Origin: Gp6-AA45 sp035652075
Lineage (GTDB): Bacteria > Acidobacteriota > Vicinamibacteria > Vicinamibacterales > CAVVIG01
Direction: 5' to 3'
Length of the DNA: 64,000 nt
Assembly: GCA_035652075.1 (NCBI GenBank)
Contig: DASREL010000085.1
Coordinates: 1-64,000 of the forward strand
Part shown: positions 23,569 through 31,453 of the stretch, piece by piece
Numbering within the stretch: position 1 is the first letter of the stretch
Layout: the number at the start of each line of letters is the position of its first letter
Program-made: the position numbers and the translations under genes
The notes under the pieces: generated by a model
Databases searched by the model: none
What the model saw: only the letters and a program-made list of their open reading frames with translations
Told to the model about the DNA's origin: nothing

Positions 23569-25557
23569 ATGGGTGTCGCGCTGTTCCTGGTCTACCTGCT
23601 CATTCCCGCCGATGGATGGGGGCTGTTCCACGGGCGGCCGCTCGATTTGCTATCGACGAGCGTCGCGCTGGCGGCGACGTGGACGATCCGCGGGCGGCGA
23701 CTGCCGCGCGTGAACTGGCTCTTGGCCACGGCGATCGTCGTCAAGATCGCGCTCGGCCTGTTGATCGTGCCCCGCGGCTTCGACGCTCGATACTTCGCCA
23801 ACGATCGCTTCGCACCGCCCATCGAGCAGAGCATTGAACCGGCCGATGCGACGTTCACACGCGTAGACCATCGGCTCACGTTCGGACGGCCGGACGCGCC
23901 CGACCTGCCGCTGTATTTCTTCAACGAACTTCGGTTCAACTTCTATCGGCCCGGAGAACCGGATCACGAGACGCTGCCGTTTTCGGTGGTGTGGCAGGGC
24001 TATTGGCGCGTATCCGAGGCCGGCCCGCACGAGCTGTACGTCCGTGCGCCGAACGGTACGGTCGACATGGCGATCGGCGACGCGTTTCATACCCGCGTTC
24101 AGCCCACCGATCGATGGAGCGGCGTCGCGGTGCTGCCGCGAGGCGTGACTCGGATGACGATTGCGCTCGCCGTGCCGCAGGGCGGCGCGCGGCAGTTCGA
24201 GGCCGGCCAGGTCGATCACGGACGCGATGTGCCGTTCGATTCGGCCATCGTTTACCGTCGCGCCGCGTCGTCGCCCGCATTTGCCGCCTCCACGGTCATC
24301 CGCTCGCTCAGCATCATCATCGACGCCTGCCTGTTGTTGTGGGTGGCGTTCGGGTTCGCCGATGCGGTGCGGCGTGCGGATCGCGTGGCGCTCGCGTGGC
24401 TCGCCACGCTCGCGTACGCCGTCGCGATGGCGGCGCCGTCCTTCGGCCGGATGGTGACGCTGAGCGGCGGCAACGACTGGCTGACCTACGAAGCACAGGC
24501 GCGCGACATCGAGCTCCATGGTCCGCTGATGCTGATGGGGACGAAGATCGGCGAAGGCATTCCCTATTACACGCAGCCGCTGTATCCGTATTTCGTCGCG
24601 ATGTGCCACTGGATGTTCGGCGACAGCTTGTTCGGCGTGTATCTCGTGCAACGGCTGTTCGTCGGCGCCACGATCATCGCGCTCTGGCGGCTGATCGTGC
24701 TGATGTTCGACGAGCGCGCGGGCCTGATCGGCGCGCTCACGGCTGGCGTCGTCGTCTTCGTCAAGTTCGTTCCGTGGACCTCGATCGTGCTGACGGAGAA
24801 TCTCTTCGTTCCGCTCATCGCGACGTGGTCGTTTCTGCTCGTGCGGTTGATTGTGTCGAACGGCGATGTGCGTCAGGCCGCGGTCTGCGGTCTGGTTGGC
24901 GGCCTCGCCGCATACACGCGATCGAGCATGTTGCTCGGGTGCATCGGCTTGATTCCGATGCTGGCGGTCGCGCTCGCGGGATCGCCGACACGATGGCGAG
25001 CGATCGGCGCATTCATCGGTGCGATGTTGGTCGTCGTCGGCATCGCGCTGGCGCGGAACTGGGTGGTCGCGCGAAAGGTCGTTCCGATCTCCTCGGAAGG
25101 CACGATCGTGCTGTTCCTCGGCAATCCGCCGCCGGATCTGCCGATGCCACCCGCGCACAGGGCCCAGTACGATCGCCTCGGTTTCGATCTCTACCTGCGC
25201 GCCGTGGTCGAATACCTGCGACAGCAGCCGCGTCCGTTCGCGATCGGCCTGCTCCATAAGCTCGAATATGTGCTCGGGATCTTTGGCGCGTGGCGGCCCG
25301 AGCTCGGCACCGTGTGGTTTTATGTGGCGGTGTGGGTGACGGCGCTCGCCGGAGCGCTGGCGCTGCCGTGGCTGCGGCCGAAGCCGTCGGTGACGGCCGC
25401 CTACATGCCGCTGCTCATCGCGCTCAGCCACGTCGCGATCGGGGTGGTGTTTCTGCCCGACGTCTACGTCGACCGCATGATCATGCCTATCTATATGTTG
25501 CTGGCCCCGTACAGCGCGTGTTGCGTCATCGCGATCCGTCGCGCCGCAACGCGGTAA
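23569..25557 (+). CDS. Membrane glycosyltransferase (GT-C/GT39-like) with an inserted PA14-like domain
   Basis: A 662-residue protein. Two or three short N-terminal helices are followed by a soluble block, roughly residues 85-235, whose GYWRVSEAGPHELYVRAPNGTVDMAIGD resembles the PA14 beta-sandwich. A second membrane part, from about 245 to the end, has ten or so helices; GGNDWLTYEAQARDI near 302 supplies the acidic loop residues, and VLTENLF near 408 and the arginine-rich loop after it are seen in GT39-type mannosyltransferases. Catalysis on the periplasmic face with a polyprenyl-phosphate sugar is inferred. It follows the SGNH gene by 6 nt. Confidence 0.68.
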   Translation: MGVALFLVYLLIPADGWGLFHGRPLDLLSTSVALAATWTIRGRRLPRVNWLLATAIVVKIALGLLIVPRGFDARYFANDRFAPPIEQSIEPADATFTRVDHRLTFGRPDAPDLPLYFFNELRFNFYRPGEPDHETLPFSVVWQGYWRVSEAGPHELYVRAPNGTVDMAIGDAFHTRVQPTDRWSGVAVLPRGVTRMTIALAVPQGGARQFEAGQVDHGRDVPFDSAIVYRRAASSPAFAASTVIRSLSIIIDACLLLWVAFGFADAVRRADRVALAWLATLAYAVAMAAPSFGRMVTLSGGNDWLTYEAQARDIELHGPLMLMGTKIGEGIPYYTQPLYPYFVAMCHWMFGDSLFGVYLVQRLFVGATIIALWRLIVLMFDERAGLIGALTAGVVVFVKFVPWTSIVLTENLFVPLIATWSFLLVRLIVSNGDVRQAAVCGLVGGLAAYTRSSMLLGCIGLIPMLAVALAGSPTRWRAIGAFIGAMLVVVGIALARNWVVARKVVPISSEGTIVLFLGNPPPDLPMPPAHRAQYDRLGFDLYLRAVVEYLRQQPRPFAIGLLHKLEYVLGIFGAWRPELGTVWFYVAVWVTALAGALALPWLRPKPSVTAAYMPLLIALSHVAIGVVFLPDVYVDRMIMPIYMLLAPYSACCVIAIRRAATR

Positions 25558-25560
25558 ACT
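25555..25560 (+). promoter_or_regulatory. TAAACT -10 box for the GH88/GH105-like gene
   Basis: TAAACT overlaps the stop codon of the upstream gene and ends 6 nt before the ATG at 25567. Confidence 0.45.
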
Positions 25561-25566
25561 CCGCGC

Positions 25567-26952
25567 ATGGTTCTGTCGCTCGCCGCGGCCGCGCTGGCCG
25601 TCTCACTGCAGTCGGATCTTCAGCAGGTCGCCGCTCTCGCCGGCGAGCCGTCGGTCGTCAGCGCCGCCGGGATGACGAAAGACGATCAGCCGGTCCTGAC
25701 GCTCGAGAATCGATCCGCCTTTGACCTCACCGACAAGAAATATCGCGTCGTGCTCATGGGCGCGGGTGCCGTTGACGGGGTGCGCTGGTTCAAGACGTCG
25801 GCGCCGCGCGCGGTGCGCGAGATGTGCGCCGTCAGCGCGCTGCCGTCCGCGGATGGCTTGGACGAGGCGTCGAAGCAGCGGTGGCTGACGTTTCAGGCTG
25901 CCGACGCCGTCATCGAACTCGCGGCAGGCCAGTCGCCGGCGGCGACGTTCAATGCGTTCCGGCCGGCGCGGTCGAAGGAACACGACACGCTGATCGCGCG
26001 CATCGGCCGCGATCCGCTTGCGATCGCGCGACAGCTCGCTGCGAAATATCCGGGCGAACCGATCATCAGCTACATTCCGTCGATCGCGTGGTCGAACGCG
26101 CTGAAGGTGGCCGACCTGACGAAGGATGCCTCGCTTCGCGAGCGTGTGATGCAGCAGACGCAGCCGTGGCGCAGTGGCGAGAAAGAGCTGTTCGGCAATC
26201 GGATTCAACTGACGTCAGTTGCGGGGACATTCGTGTTTGCCGAAGTCGGTGCGCCGGAGCTGACGAAGAAGGGCGTCGATGCGGCGTCGCGCGTGAAGGA
26301 CGGCGACGTCTACGAGTACGGACAAGGCTGGACCGACGACATGTTCATGGCGACGGTCGTCCTCGCGCGGAACGGCCAGATCGATCTCGCATCCAGGATG
26401 CTGATCGCGTACGCGTCGCGCCTGCAGCGGCCCGACGGCATCTTCATCCACGCGACCAACGGTCCGCACGCGTGGGGACGCGGCAACGGGTTCGCGGCCT
26501 TTGGGCTCATGGAAGCGCTGACGGCGATGCCGGCGAATCATCCGTCACGCGCGCCGTTGCTCGACATCTACCGCAAGCAGATGCGCGCGATCCGCGATCA
26601 GCAGGCGCCTGACGGCATGTGGCGCGAAGTGATCGACGAACCGGGCGCGTACCGCGAGGAAACCGCCACCGCGATGTTGTTGACCGCGATGGCGCGCGGC
26701 ATTCGGCGCGGCTGGCTCGACGCATCGTTTCGGCCCGTCGTCGATCGCGCGTGGAACGCACTCGCGGCACACGTCGCCGACGACGGCACCGTCATCGATG
26801 TCTGCACCGGCACTGGCGCCGGACCGACGAAGCGCTATTACATGGATAGAGCGGCTATCACGGGAGCTGACGACCGGGGCGGAGCGATGGCGCTCCAGGC
26901 CGCCATGGAGATCTACGAGCTACGCCACTCGCCAACCGTCGCCGCGCAGTGA
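25567..26952 (+). CDS. Glycoside hydrolase family 88/105-like unsaturated glucuronyl/galacturonyl hydrolase
   Basis: A 461-residue secreted protein with a short hydrophobic N-terminus. Residues 20-130 form an extra domain of unknown fold. From about 140 onward it matches the (alpha/alpha)6 barrel of GH88/GH105: YEYGQGWTDDMFMA near 245 has the WxDDxFM motif, HAWGRGNGFAAFGLMEAL near 300 is the family hallmark, and DGMWREVIDEPGAYREETATAM near 350 the substrate loop. These enzymes cleave unsaturated uronic acids left by polysaccharide lyases, pointing to plant or microbial uronan use. No lyase is nearby. A duplicate role in glycan recycling cannot be excluded. Confidence 0.82.
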   Translation: MVLSLAAAALAVSLQSDLQQVAALAGEPSVVSAAGMTKDDQPVLTLENRSAFDLTDKKYRVVLMGAGAVDGVRWFKTSAPRAVREMCAVSALPSADGLDEASKQRWLTFQAADAVIELAAGQSPAATFNAFRPARSKEHDTLIARIGRDPLAIARQLAAKYPGEPIISYIPSIAWSNALKVADLTKDASLRERVMQQTQPWRSGEKELFGNRIQLTSVAGTFVFAEVGAPELTKKGVDAASRVKDGDVYEYGQGWTDDMFMATVVLARNGQIDLASRMLIAYASRLQRPDGIFIHATNGPHAWGRGNGFAAFGLMEALTAMPANHPSRAPLLDIYRKQMRAIRDQQAPDGMWREVIDEPGAYREETATAMLLTAMARGIRRGWLDASFRPVVDRAWNALAAHVADDGTVIDVCTGTGAGPTKRYYMDRAAITGADDRGGAMALQAAMEIYELRHSPTVAAQ

Positions 26953-27120
26953 GTTCATGAACTGCACGGAGCGCTCGATCAGCTCGCCGGGCTCGTCGAC
27001 TTCTTCGACCGACTCAGTGCCGTCAGGCTGGGTGATGACGACACGATAGCGACCGTCTTTGCGGTCGCGGCTGATTTCGTAGCGAAGCTTCTCGCCGTTG
27101 CGATCGAAAAACCAGATCAT
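26920..27120 (-). CDS. Small hypothetical protein, 66 residues
   Basis: A compact, highly charged protein with alternating hydrophobic and charged residues, MIWFFDRNGEKLRYEISRD then RYRVVITQPDGTE, suggesting a small beta-sheet followed by a helix. No family is recognised. Its 3' end overlaps the convergent hydrolase gene by 33 nt. A TAATGT hexamer 10 nt before the ATG supports it being real. Confidence 0.6.
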   Translation of the reverse strand: MIWFFDRNGEKLRYEISRDRKDGRYRVVITQPDGTESVEEVDEPGELIERSVQFMNSLRGDGWRVA

Positions 27121-27130
27121 CCAATCGGAA

Positions 27131-27136
27131 ACATTA
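27131..27136 (-). promoter_or_regulatory. TAATGT -10-like box for the 66-residue gene
   Basis: TAATGT on the minus strand, 10 nt before the ATG at 27120, in the 61-nt gap after the glucokinase stop. Confidence 0.4.
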
Positions 27137-27181
27137 CAACAAGCACCGCTGAGCCGGACGGCCGATTTTTTGTTGCCGTCG

Positions 27182-28195
27182 TCAATGTTCGTTCGATGAC
27201 GTTTGTGTCATCGCGAAAAATGCGGCGCCAAGCAAACCGGACTGCGCGTTGAGGATTACTTTGACCGGAATGGTTTCCAGCAGCGGCTCGAGCGGTGACT
27301 TGCCGCGAAATGCGCGGAGGAAGGGGCCGTCCTCGAGCGCCGGCAAGATCTTCGGCGCGATGCCGCCGCCGACGAACACACCGCCGGTCGCGACCGAGCG
27401 CAGCGCGAGATTTCCGGCTTCCGCGCCGTACGCCTCGAGGAACAGATCGAGCGCTTCGACGCAGCCGTCGCACACGCCTCCGACGGCAGCGGCGGAAATG
27501 GCCGCAGGTGATTCGAGGTCGTCCGGATCGATGCCCGCCTTGCATGCGCCGGTGTGAGTGACGCGATGGATGTTCGACAGGCCGCGTCCCGATACCACGC
27601 GTTCCACTTCCGCGCGACCGAACCGTTTCGTGACGTCGCGCAAGACCGCGATCTCGCGTTCGGTTCGTGCGGCGAAGTCGGCGTGGCCGCCTTCCGACGC
27701 CGCCGGAATCAGCCGTCGATTGACGTTGTGGAGCAACGCTTGTCCGAGCCCGGTCCCGGCCGCAATCAGGGCGACGTTTCCGTCCGGGTTCGGCTCGCCG
27801 CGCTGCAGCACGTGGACTTCCGACGCGGTGAGCAGCGGCACACCGTACGCCATGGCCTGCAGATCGTTCAGCAGCGAGACATGCGGGATTGAAAATGCGC
27901 GTGAGACCTCGAGTGCGTTCACGCGCCATGGTACGTTGGTCAACTCCGCCTGGTGCCCGAGCACCGGTCCCGCGACACCAAAGCAGGCGCAATCGATCGT
28001 CGGCCGCGCTGTCGCCTGCAGCGCGAAAAAGCCGGCAATCATCGACGGCAGATCGTGGTAATCGAGCGTCGGGAACGAGCGGACGAGAATCTCGCGCGGA
28101 CGCGTCGCGGCCGGCTCGAAGAGCCCCAGTAACGTCTTCGTTCCGCCAATGTCGCCGGCAAGAAGCATCTTGACTTCACTTTCATTCTCCTTCAT
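27182..28195 (-). CDS. glk: Glucokinase
   Basis: A 337-residue Glk-family kinase that makes glucose 6-phosphate from glucose and ATP. GDIGGTKT lies at 14-21, the catalytic aspartate in LLNDLQAMAYG near 108, AAGTGLGQALL near 147 and SEGGHADFA near 168, as in PF02685 rather than ROK enzymes with their zinc CxCGxxGC motif. ATG 28195 gives a 10-residue charged extension; ATG 28168 would start directly at MLLAGDIGG and is equally plausible. It is divergent from the TPR gene with almost no gap. Confidence 0.92.
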   Translation of the reverse strand: MKENESEVKMLLAGDIGGTKTLLGLFEPAATRPREILVRSFPTLDYHDLPSMIAGFFALQATARPTIDCACFGVAGPVLGHQAELTNVPWRVNALEVSRAFSIPHVSLLNDLQAMAYGVPLLTASEVHVLQRGEPNPDGNVALIAAGTGLGQALLHNVNRRLIPAASEGGHADFAARTEREIAVLRDVTKRFGRAEVERVVSGRGLSNIHRVTHTGACKAGIDPDDLESPAAISAAAVGGVCDGCVEALDLFLEAYGAEAGNLALRSVATGGVFVGGGIAPKILPALEDGPFLRAFRGKSPLEPLLETIPVKVILNAQSGLLGAAFFAMTQTSSNEH

Positions 28196-28196
28196 C

Positions 28197-29291
28197 TTGA
28201 GTGCCGCCTTGCCACTCGCCGGTCAGCTCGTCGTTTTCACCGGAAAACTCAGTTCCCTCGGCCGCAAAGAAGCGCGCGCGCTCGTCCAGCAACTCGGCGG
28301 CTCGACGGCGGACGAAGTCAACGCGAAGACGACGATGGTCGTTGTCGGCGCGGAAGGATTCGGTCCCGCGCCCAAAGAAGAAAAAAGCCAGAAGCTGCGG
28401 CGAGCCGAAGAACTGCAGATCCGCATCATCAGCGAGGACGAGTTCTGCAGGCTCGCCGGCGTCCCCACACCCGAGTCGCTGAAGCGGCAATATCACGCGC
28501 TGCGCGATCTCACGATGCGGTATCGCAGCTTGCGCGAGGACCACCTGCGGTATCTCGTGAAGTGCGGCGTCATCCGGCCCGTGTTGCGCACCAACGCCGA
28601 TACGTTCTTTGCGTTCTCCGATCTGTCGGTGATCAAGCAGGTGCACGAGGCGGTGGAACAGGGCGTCTCGTTCCACAGCGTGGCGCGGTCGCTGATGGCG
28701 TCTCGCCAGGGCCAGCTCGAACTCGATTTTCGCTCCGACGCGACCCCCGCGAAAATCATCACGCTTCGTCGTCCGGCGCCGCGCGACACGCCGCCGCCGA
28801 TGACGGACGTGACGCCGGTTCGCGCGCAGGACACGGCGCTGGCCGAGGAGTATTTCCGCGCCGGCTCGGTCCTCGATGACGGCAACGAGTTGAAACGTGA
28901 GGAAGCCGCGGCCGCGTATCGAAAAGCGCTGGAGTTGGATCCGTACTTAGTCGCCGCGCTGATCAACCTCGCGAACATTCATTACAGTCGCGACGAGCTG
29001 GTCGAAGCGCAAGCGCTCTACGAACGCGCCATCGGGCTCGAGCCCGACTTCTTCGAAGCGCACTTCAATCTCGGCAACATTTACCACGACCTGGGGCGCT
29101 TCGCAGAGGCGCAGGCGTGCTATCGCGAGGCGTTACGGCTGAACCCGTTCTACGCCGACGCGCACTTCTACCTCGCGGTCACGTTCGAGAAAATGGGCTT
29201 ATCGCAGGACGCGCGTCCGCATTGGCGCGCGTACCAGCAGCTCGCGCCGAAAGGCGAGTGGGTCGAACTGGCGCGGGAGTTTTCGGACTAG
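28197..29291 (+). CDS. BRCT - MerR-like helix-turn-helix - TPR fusion protein
   Basis: About 364 residues from TTG 28197; TTG 28209 is also possible, and the open frame farther upstream lies within glk. Residues 5-80 form a BRCT domain like that of bacterial NAD-dependent DNA ligase, with LVVFTGKLSSLGRKEARALVQQLGG and TTMVVVGAEG. A predicted helix-turn-helix or MerR-like segment follows, around 90-180 (YHALRDLTMRYRSLREDHLRYL, then VLRTNADTFFAFSDLSVIKQV). The C-terminal third has TPR units such as AAAYRKALELDPYLVAALINLANIHY. BRCT domains bind phosphopeptides or DNA ends and TPRs bind proteins, so a regulatory or DNA-associated adaptor is inferred. No catalytic site is visible. Confidence 0.72.
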   Translation: MSAALPLAGQLVVFTGKLSSLGRKEARALVQQLGGSTADEVNAKTTMVVVGAEGFGPAPKEEKSQKLRRAEELQIRIISEDEFCRLAGVPTPESLKRQYHALRDLTMRYRSLREDHLRYLVKCGVIRPVLRTNADTFFAFSDLSVIKQVHEAVEQGVSFHSVARSLMASRQGQLELDFRSDATPAKIITLRRPAPRDTPPPMTDVTPVRAQDTALAEEYFRAGSVLDDGNELKREEAAAAYRKALELDPYLVAALINLANIHYSRDELVEAQALYERAIGLEPDFFEAHFNLGNIYHDLGRFAEAQACYREALRLNPFYADAHFYLAVTFEKMGLSQDARPHWRAYQQLAPKGEWVELAREFSD

Positions 29292-29545
29292 TAGCGGTAG
29301 TCGTTCGGGTCGCGCTTCTTCGGCGTGCGGCGCAGCTTGTAGAAGGTGCAATCCGGACACCACGCCTCGGGATCGAATCCGCTCGCGCCCGCAATCGGCA
29401 ATACATCGCGATGTCCACAGCACTCCGCCCCTTCGTCGGGCGGACGACGCCAGCGGCATGATTTGAATTTCGCCTGGGCAGGCGTCCACGCCGACTCAGC
29501 TGTAGGATTGGGCGACGGCGACGACGGGGAAACCGGATCAGACAT
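29288..29545 (-). CDS. Small cysteine-containing hypothetical protein, 85 residues
   Basis: The N-terminal 20 residues are Ser/Pro-rich. The rest has cysteines at 30, 42, 43, 64 and 67, the last two as CPDC, a possible zinc site. It ends in basic residues. No family is recognised. It starts 11 nt after the DEAD-box helicase stop and its stop overlaps the convergent TPR gene by 4 nt, so it is probably the last gene of the infA-helicase operon. Confidence 0.55.
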   Translation of the reverse strand: MSDPVSPSSPSPNPTAESAWTPAQAKFKSCRWRRPPDEGAECCGHRDVLPIAGASGFDPEAWCPDCTFYKLRRTPKKRDPNDYRY

Positions 29546-29556
29546 TGCTTCTGCCG

Positions 29557-30816
29557 TTATTGTAGGCGAACGCCAACGCCCTTTTCCAGAATCGCCAGCG
29601 CGCGACGCTCTTCAGGTGACACAAGCGTAATCGCTTGACCCGCCGCGTTCGCTCGGCCGGTACGTCCCACGCGATGCACGTACGTGTCCGCTGAGTCCGG
29701 CACTTCGTAATTGATCACCGTATGGATGGCGTCGATATCGAGGCCGCGCGCGGCGATGTCGGTCGCGACGAGGACCGGGAATCGTCCACCCTTGAAACCC
29801 TCGACCGCAACGCGCCGCTGATCCTGACTGCGATCGGCGTGCAGCGCCGCACACCGGACGCCGGCGGCCGCCAACTGTCGCGCGAGTCGGTCGGCGCCAA
29901 TCTTCGTTCGCGTGAAGACGAGCACCGGACCTTCCGGCCGTCGCAGGTGATCGATCAGCCACTGCAGCTTCGCGCTCGCCGGCATCTGCTCGACGCGATG
30001 CGTAATTGTCTGCGCCGGCGCACTGCGCTGACCGATCTGCACGTACTTCGCGTCGCGCGTGATCTCCAGCGCGTCCCGCACCACCTCGTTCGGCATCGTC
30101 GCCGAGAAGAGGAGCGTCTGGCGAACGGCCGGCAGCGCCTGGATGATGCGGCGGACGTCGGGCCAGAAGCCCATGTCCATCATGCGATCCGCTTCGTCGA
30201 GGACGAGCAGCTCGATGCCGGTCAGGTCGGCGTTCTGCTGCCGCATGTGATCCATCAAACGTCCCGGTGTCGCGACGATGATGTCGACGCCCGCTTTCAG
30301 CGCGCGCTCCTGGATGCCCATGTCGACGCCGCCGTACACCGCGGCGCTCGTGACGCCGGTGTGATAGGCGAGGCCGTGAATCTCGTCCTCGATCTGGACG
30401 GCGAGTTCGCGCGTCGGCGCAAGAACAAGCACGCGTGATTTCGTCGCGGGTTCGGCTTTCAGCAGCCGTTGCAGCGTCGGGACGACGAACGCGGCGGTCT
30501 TGCCGGTTCCCGTTTCCGCGCACGCGATCAGATCATCGTTCGCGAGCGCGAGCGGAATGACGGCGCTCTGAATCGGTCGTGTTTCTTTGAAGCCGAGATC
30601 GCGGATGCCTTCGAGCAGTCGCGCGTCCAGGCCGAGCGACGAGAAGGGCACCGGCGTCGCATCACACGGCGTCTGTTCGAGCGAGATCGTCGGGTGTGAT
30701 GACGCTTTCGGCTGCGGAGTGTGTTTTTTCGGCCCGCCATGACGCGGTGCACCGCGCGTGGAGCGCCGGCGTCGGTTTCCGTGATGCTGTGGCCGATCGG
30801 TTGTGTTGGAGTTCAA
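29557..30816 (-). CDS. DEAD-box RNA helicase (RhlE/CsdA type)
   Basis: A 419-residue helicase starting at TTG 30816. The first 55 residues are basic and low-complexity, probably RNA-binding. Walker A AETGTGKT is at 100-107, then PTRELAVQ, VATPGR, DEAD near 209, SAT near 240, and HRVGRTGR near 386. The family unwinds RNA in ribosome assembly and cold adaptation. It follows infA by 9 nt, and the pairing with IF-1 fits a translation and cold-shock operon. The exact orthologue among RhlE, SrmB and CsdA cannot be fixed by eye. Confidence 0.94.
   Translation of the reverse strand: MNSNTTDRPQHHGNRRRRSTRGAPRHGGPKKHTPQPKASSHPTISLEQTPCDATPVPFSSLGLDARLLEGIRDLGFKETRPIQSAVIPLALANDDLIACAETGTGKTAAFVVPTLQRLLKAEPATKSRVLVLAPTRELAVQIEDEIHGLAYHTGVTSAAVYGGVDMGIQERALKAGVDIIVATPGRLMDHMRQQNADLTGIELLVLDEADRMMDMGFWPDVRRIIQALPAVRQTLLFSATMPNEVVRDALEITRDAKYVQIGQRSAPAQTITHRVEQMPASAKLQWLIDHLRRPEGPVLVFTRTKIGADRLARQLAAAGVRCAALHADRSQDQRRVAVEGFKGGRFPVLVATDIAARGLDIDAIHTVINYEVPDSADTYVHRVGRTGRANAAGQAITLVSPEERRALAILEKGVGVRLQ
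29559..29564 (-). promoter_or_regulatory. TACAAT -10 box before the 85-residue gene
   Basis: TACAAT on the minus strand overlaps the helicase stop codon and lies 13 nt before the ATG at 29545, giving a possible internal promoter. Confidence 0.35.
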
Positions 30817-30825
30817 ACTGTGTGG

Positions 30826-31044
30826 CTAGCGCGCGCGGAACGTGATGATGCCGCGAACCGGATCGTACGGCGAGACGCCGACGGTCACGCGATCGCCCGG
30901 CACGACTTTGATGCGAAAGCGGCGCATGCGGCCGCTGAGCTGCGCCAAAACCTCGTGACCGGCGTCGCATTGCACGCGATACAAACCACCGCTGTGCACC
31001 GCGACGACGGTGCCTTGCATGTCGATCAGATCGTCCTTGCTCAA
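30826..31044 (-). CDS. infA: Translation initiation factor IF-1
   Basis: A 72-residue S1/OB-fold protein with LAQLSGRMRRFRIKVVPGDRV in the core and the C-terminal GIITFRAR. Length is normal. The start is a TTG at 31044, unusual for infA, read behind AAAGGA about 12 nt upstream. CACAAT near the start of the 47-nt gap may be the promoter, so unlike most units here this one has a leader. IF-1 binds the 30S A site. It heads the operon with the DEAD-box helicase. Confidence 0.96.
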   Translation of the reverse strand: MSKDDLIDMQGTVVAVHSGGLYRVQCDAGHEVLAQLSGRMRRFRIKVVPGDRVTVGVSPYDPVRGIITFRAR

Positions 31045-31091
31045 ATGGCTAGCGTTTCCTTTCTAACAAACATTGTGCCACACGGCTGAAG

Positions 31092-31400
31092 TCAGCGCCA
31101 ATGTCCTTCGACGAAGAACCATCCGCGTCGCTCATGCTGCCAATGTCCCGGCACCCAGACGGCGCGGGCTCGCGGAGGCATCACATACCGTCCGGGCACC
31201 CAGACGTACGCAGCGCCATTCCACGTGTGATACCCCGGAACCCACACATATCCAGCACCTGGCGCCACGACTGCGGTCTCGACGATGGGTGCTGGCGGTC
31301 CGACGCGAACGAACACGCGGCCGCGGGGTGACGCGCACGCCAAGCTCGACGTTAACAGCAGAGTTCCGAGAAATGCCGTCCCGATTCTCAGGCCCTTCAT
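31092..31400 (-). CDS. YXWGXW/WxPGxW-repeat lipoprotein
   Basis: A 102-residue protein. A signal peptide ends in the lipobox LACAS near residues 20-24. The mature part has three or four tryptophan-rich repeats, YVWVPGYHTWNGAAYVWVPGRY then AVWVPGHWQ, as in the BcpO-related YXWGXW repeat family, which is periplasmic or surface-attached and of unknown function. AGGAGG lies 6 nt before the ATG, a clear Shine-Dalgarno leader. Secretion to the periplasm is inferred from the signal. Confidence 0.8.
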   Translation of the reverse strand: MKGLRIGTAFLGTLLLTSSLACASPRGRVFVRVGPPAPIVETAVVAPGAGYVWVPGYHTWNGAAYVWVPGRYVMPPRARAVWVPGHWQHERRGWFFVEGHWR

Positions 31401-31453
31401 GACCCCTCCTACCGGTGATAGACCGCGAGGGCAGCCGAAGGTTACACGTGAAT

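Noticed and set aside
23650..25431. Long antisense open frames, for example 593 codons here, 850 codons at 50030-52582 and 563 codons at 3794-5485
   Set aside because: They lie opposite well-supported genes, are rich in Arg and His with no recognisable domain, and are expected from GC-rich codon use.
27150..27175. Intrinsic terminator with a T-run in the gap after glk
   Set aside because: The T-run is on the plus strand, wrong for glk, and the plus-strand stem before it is only 3-4 bp.
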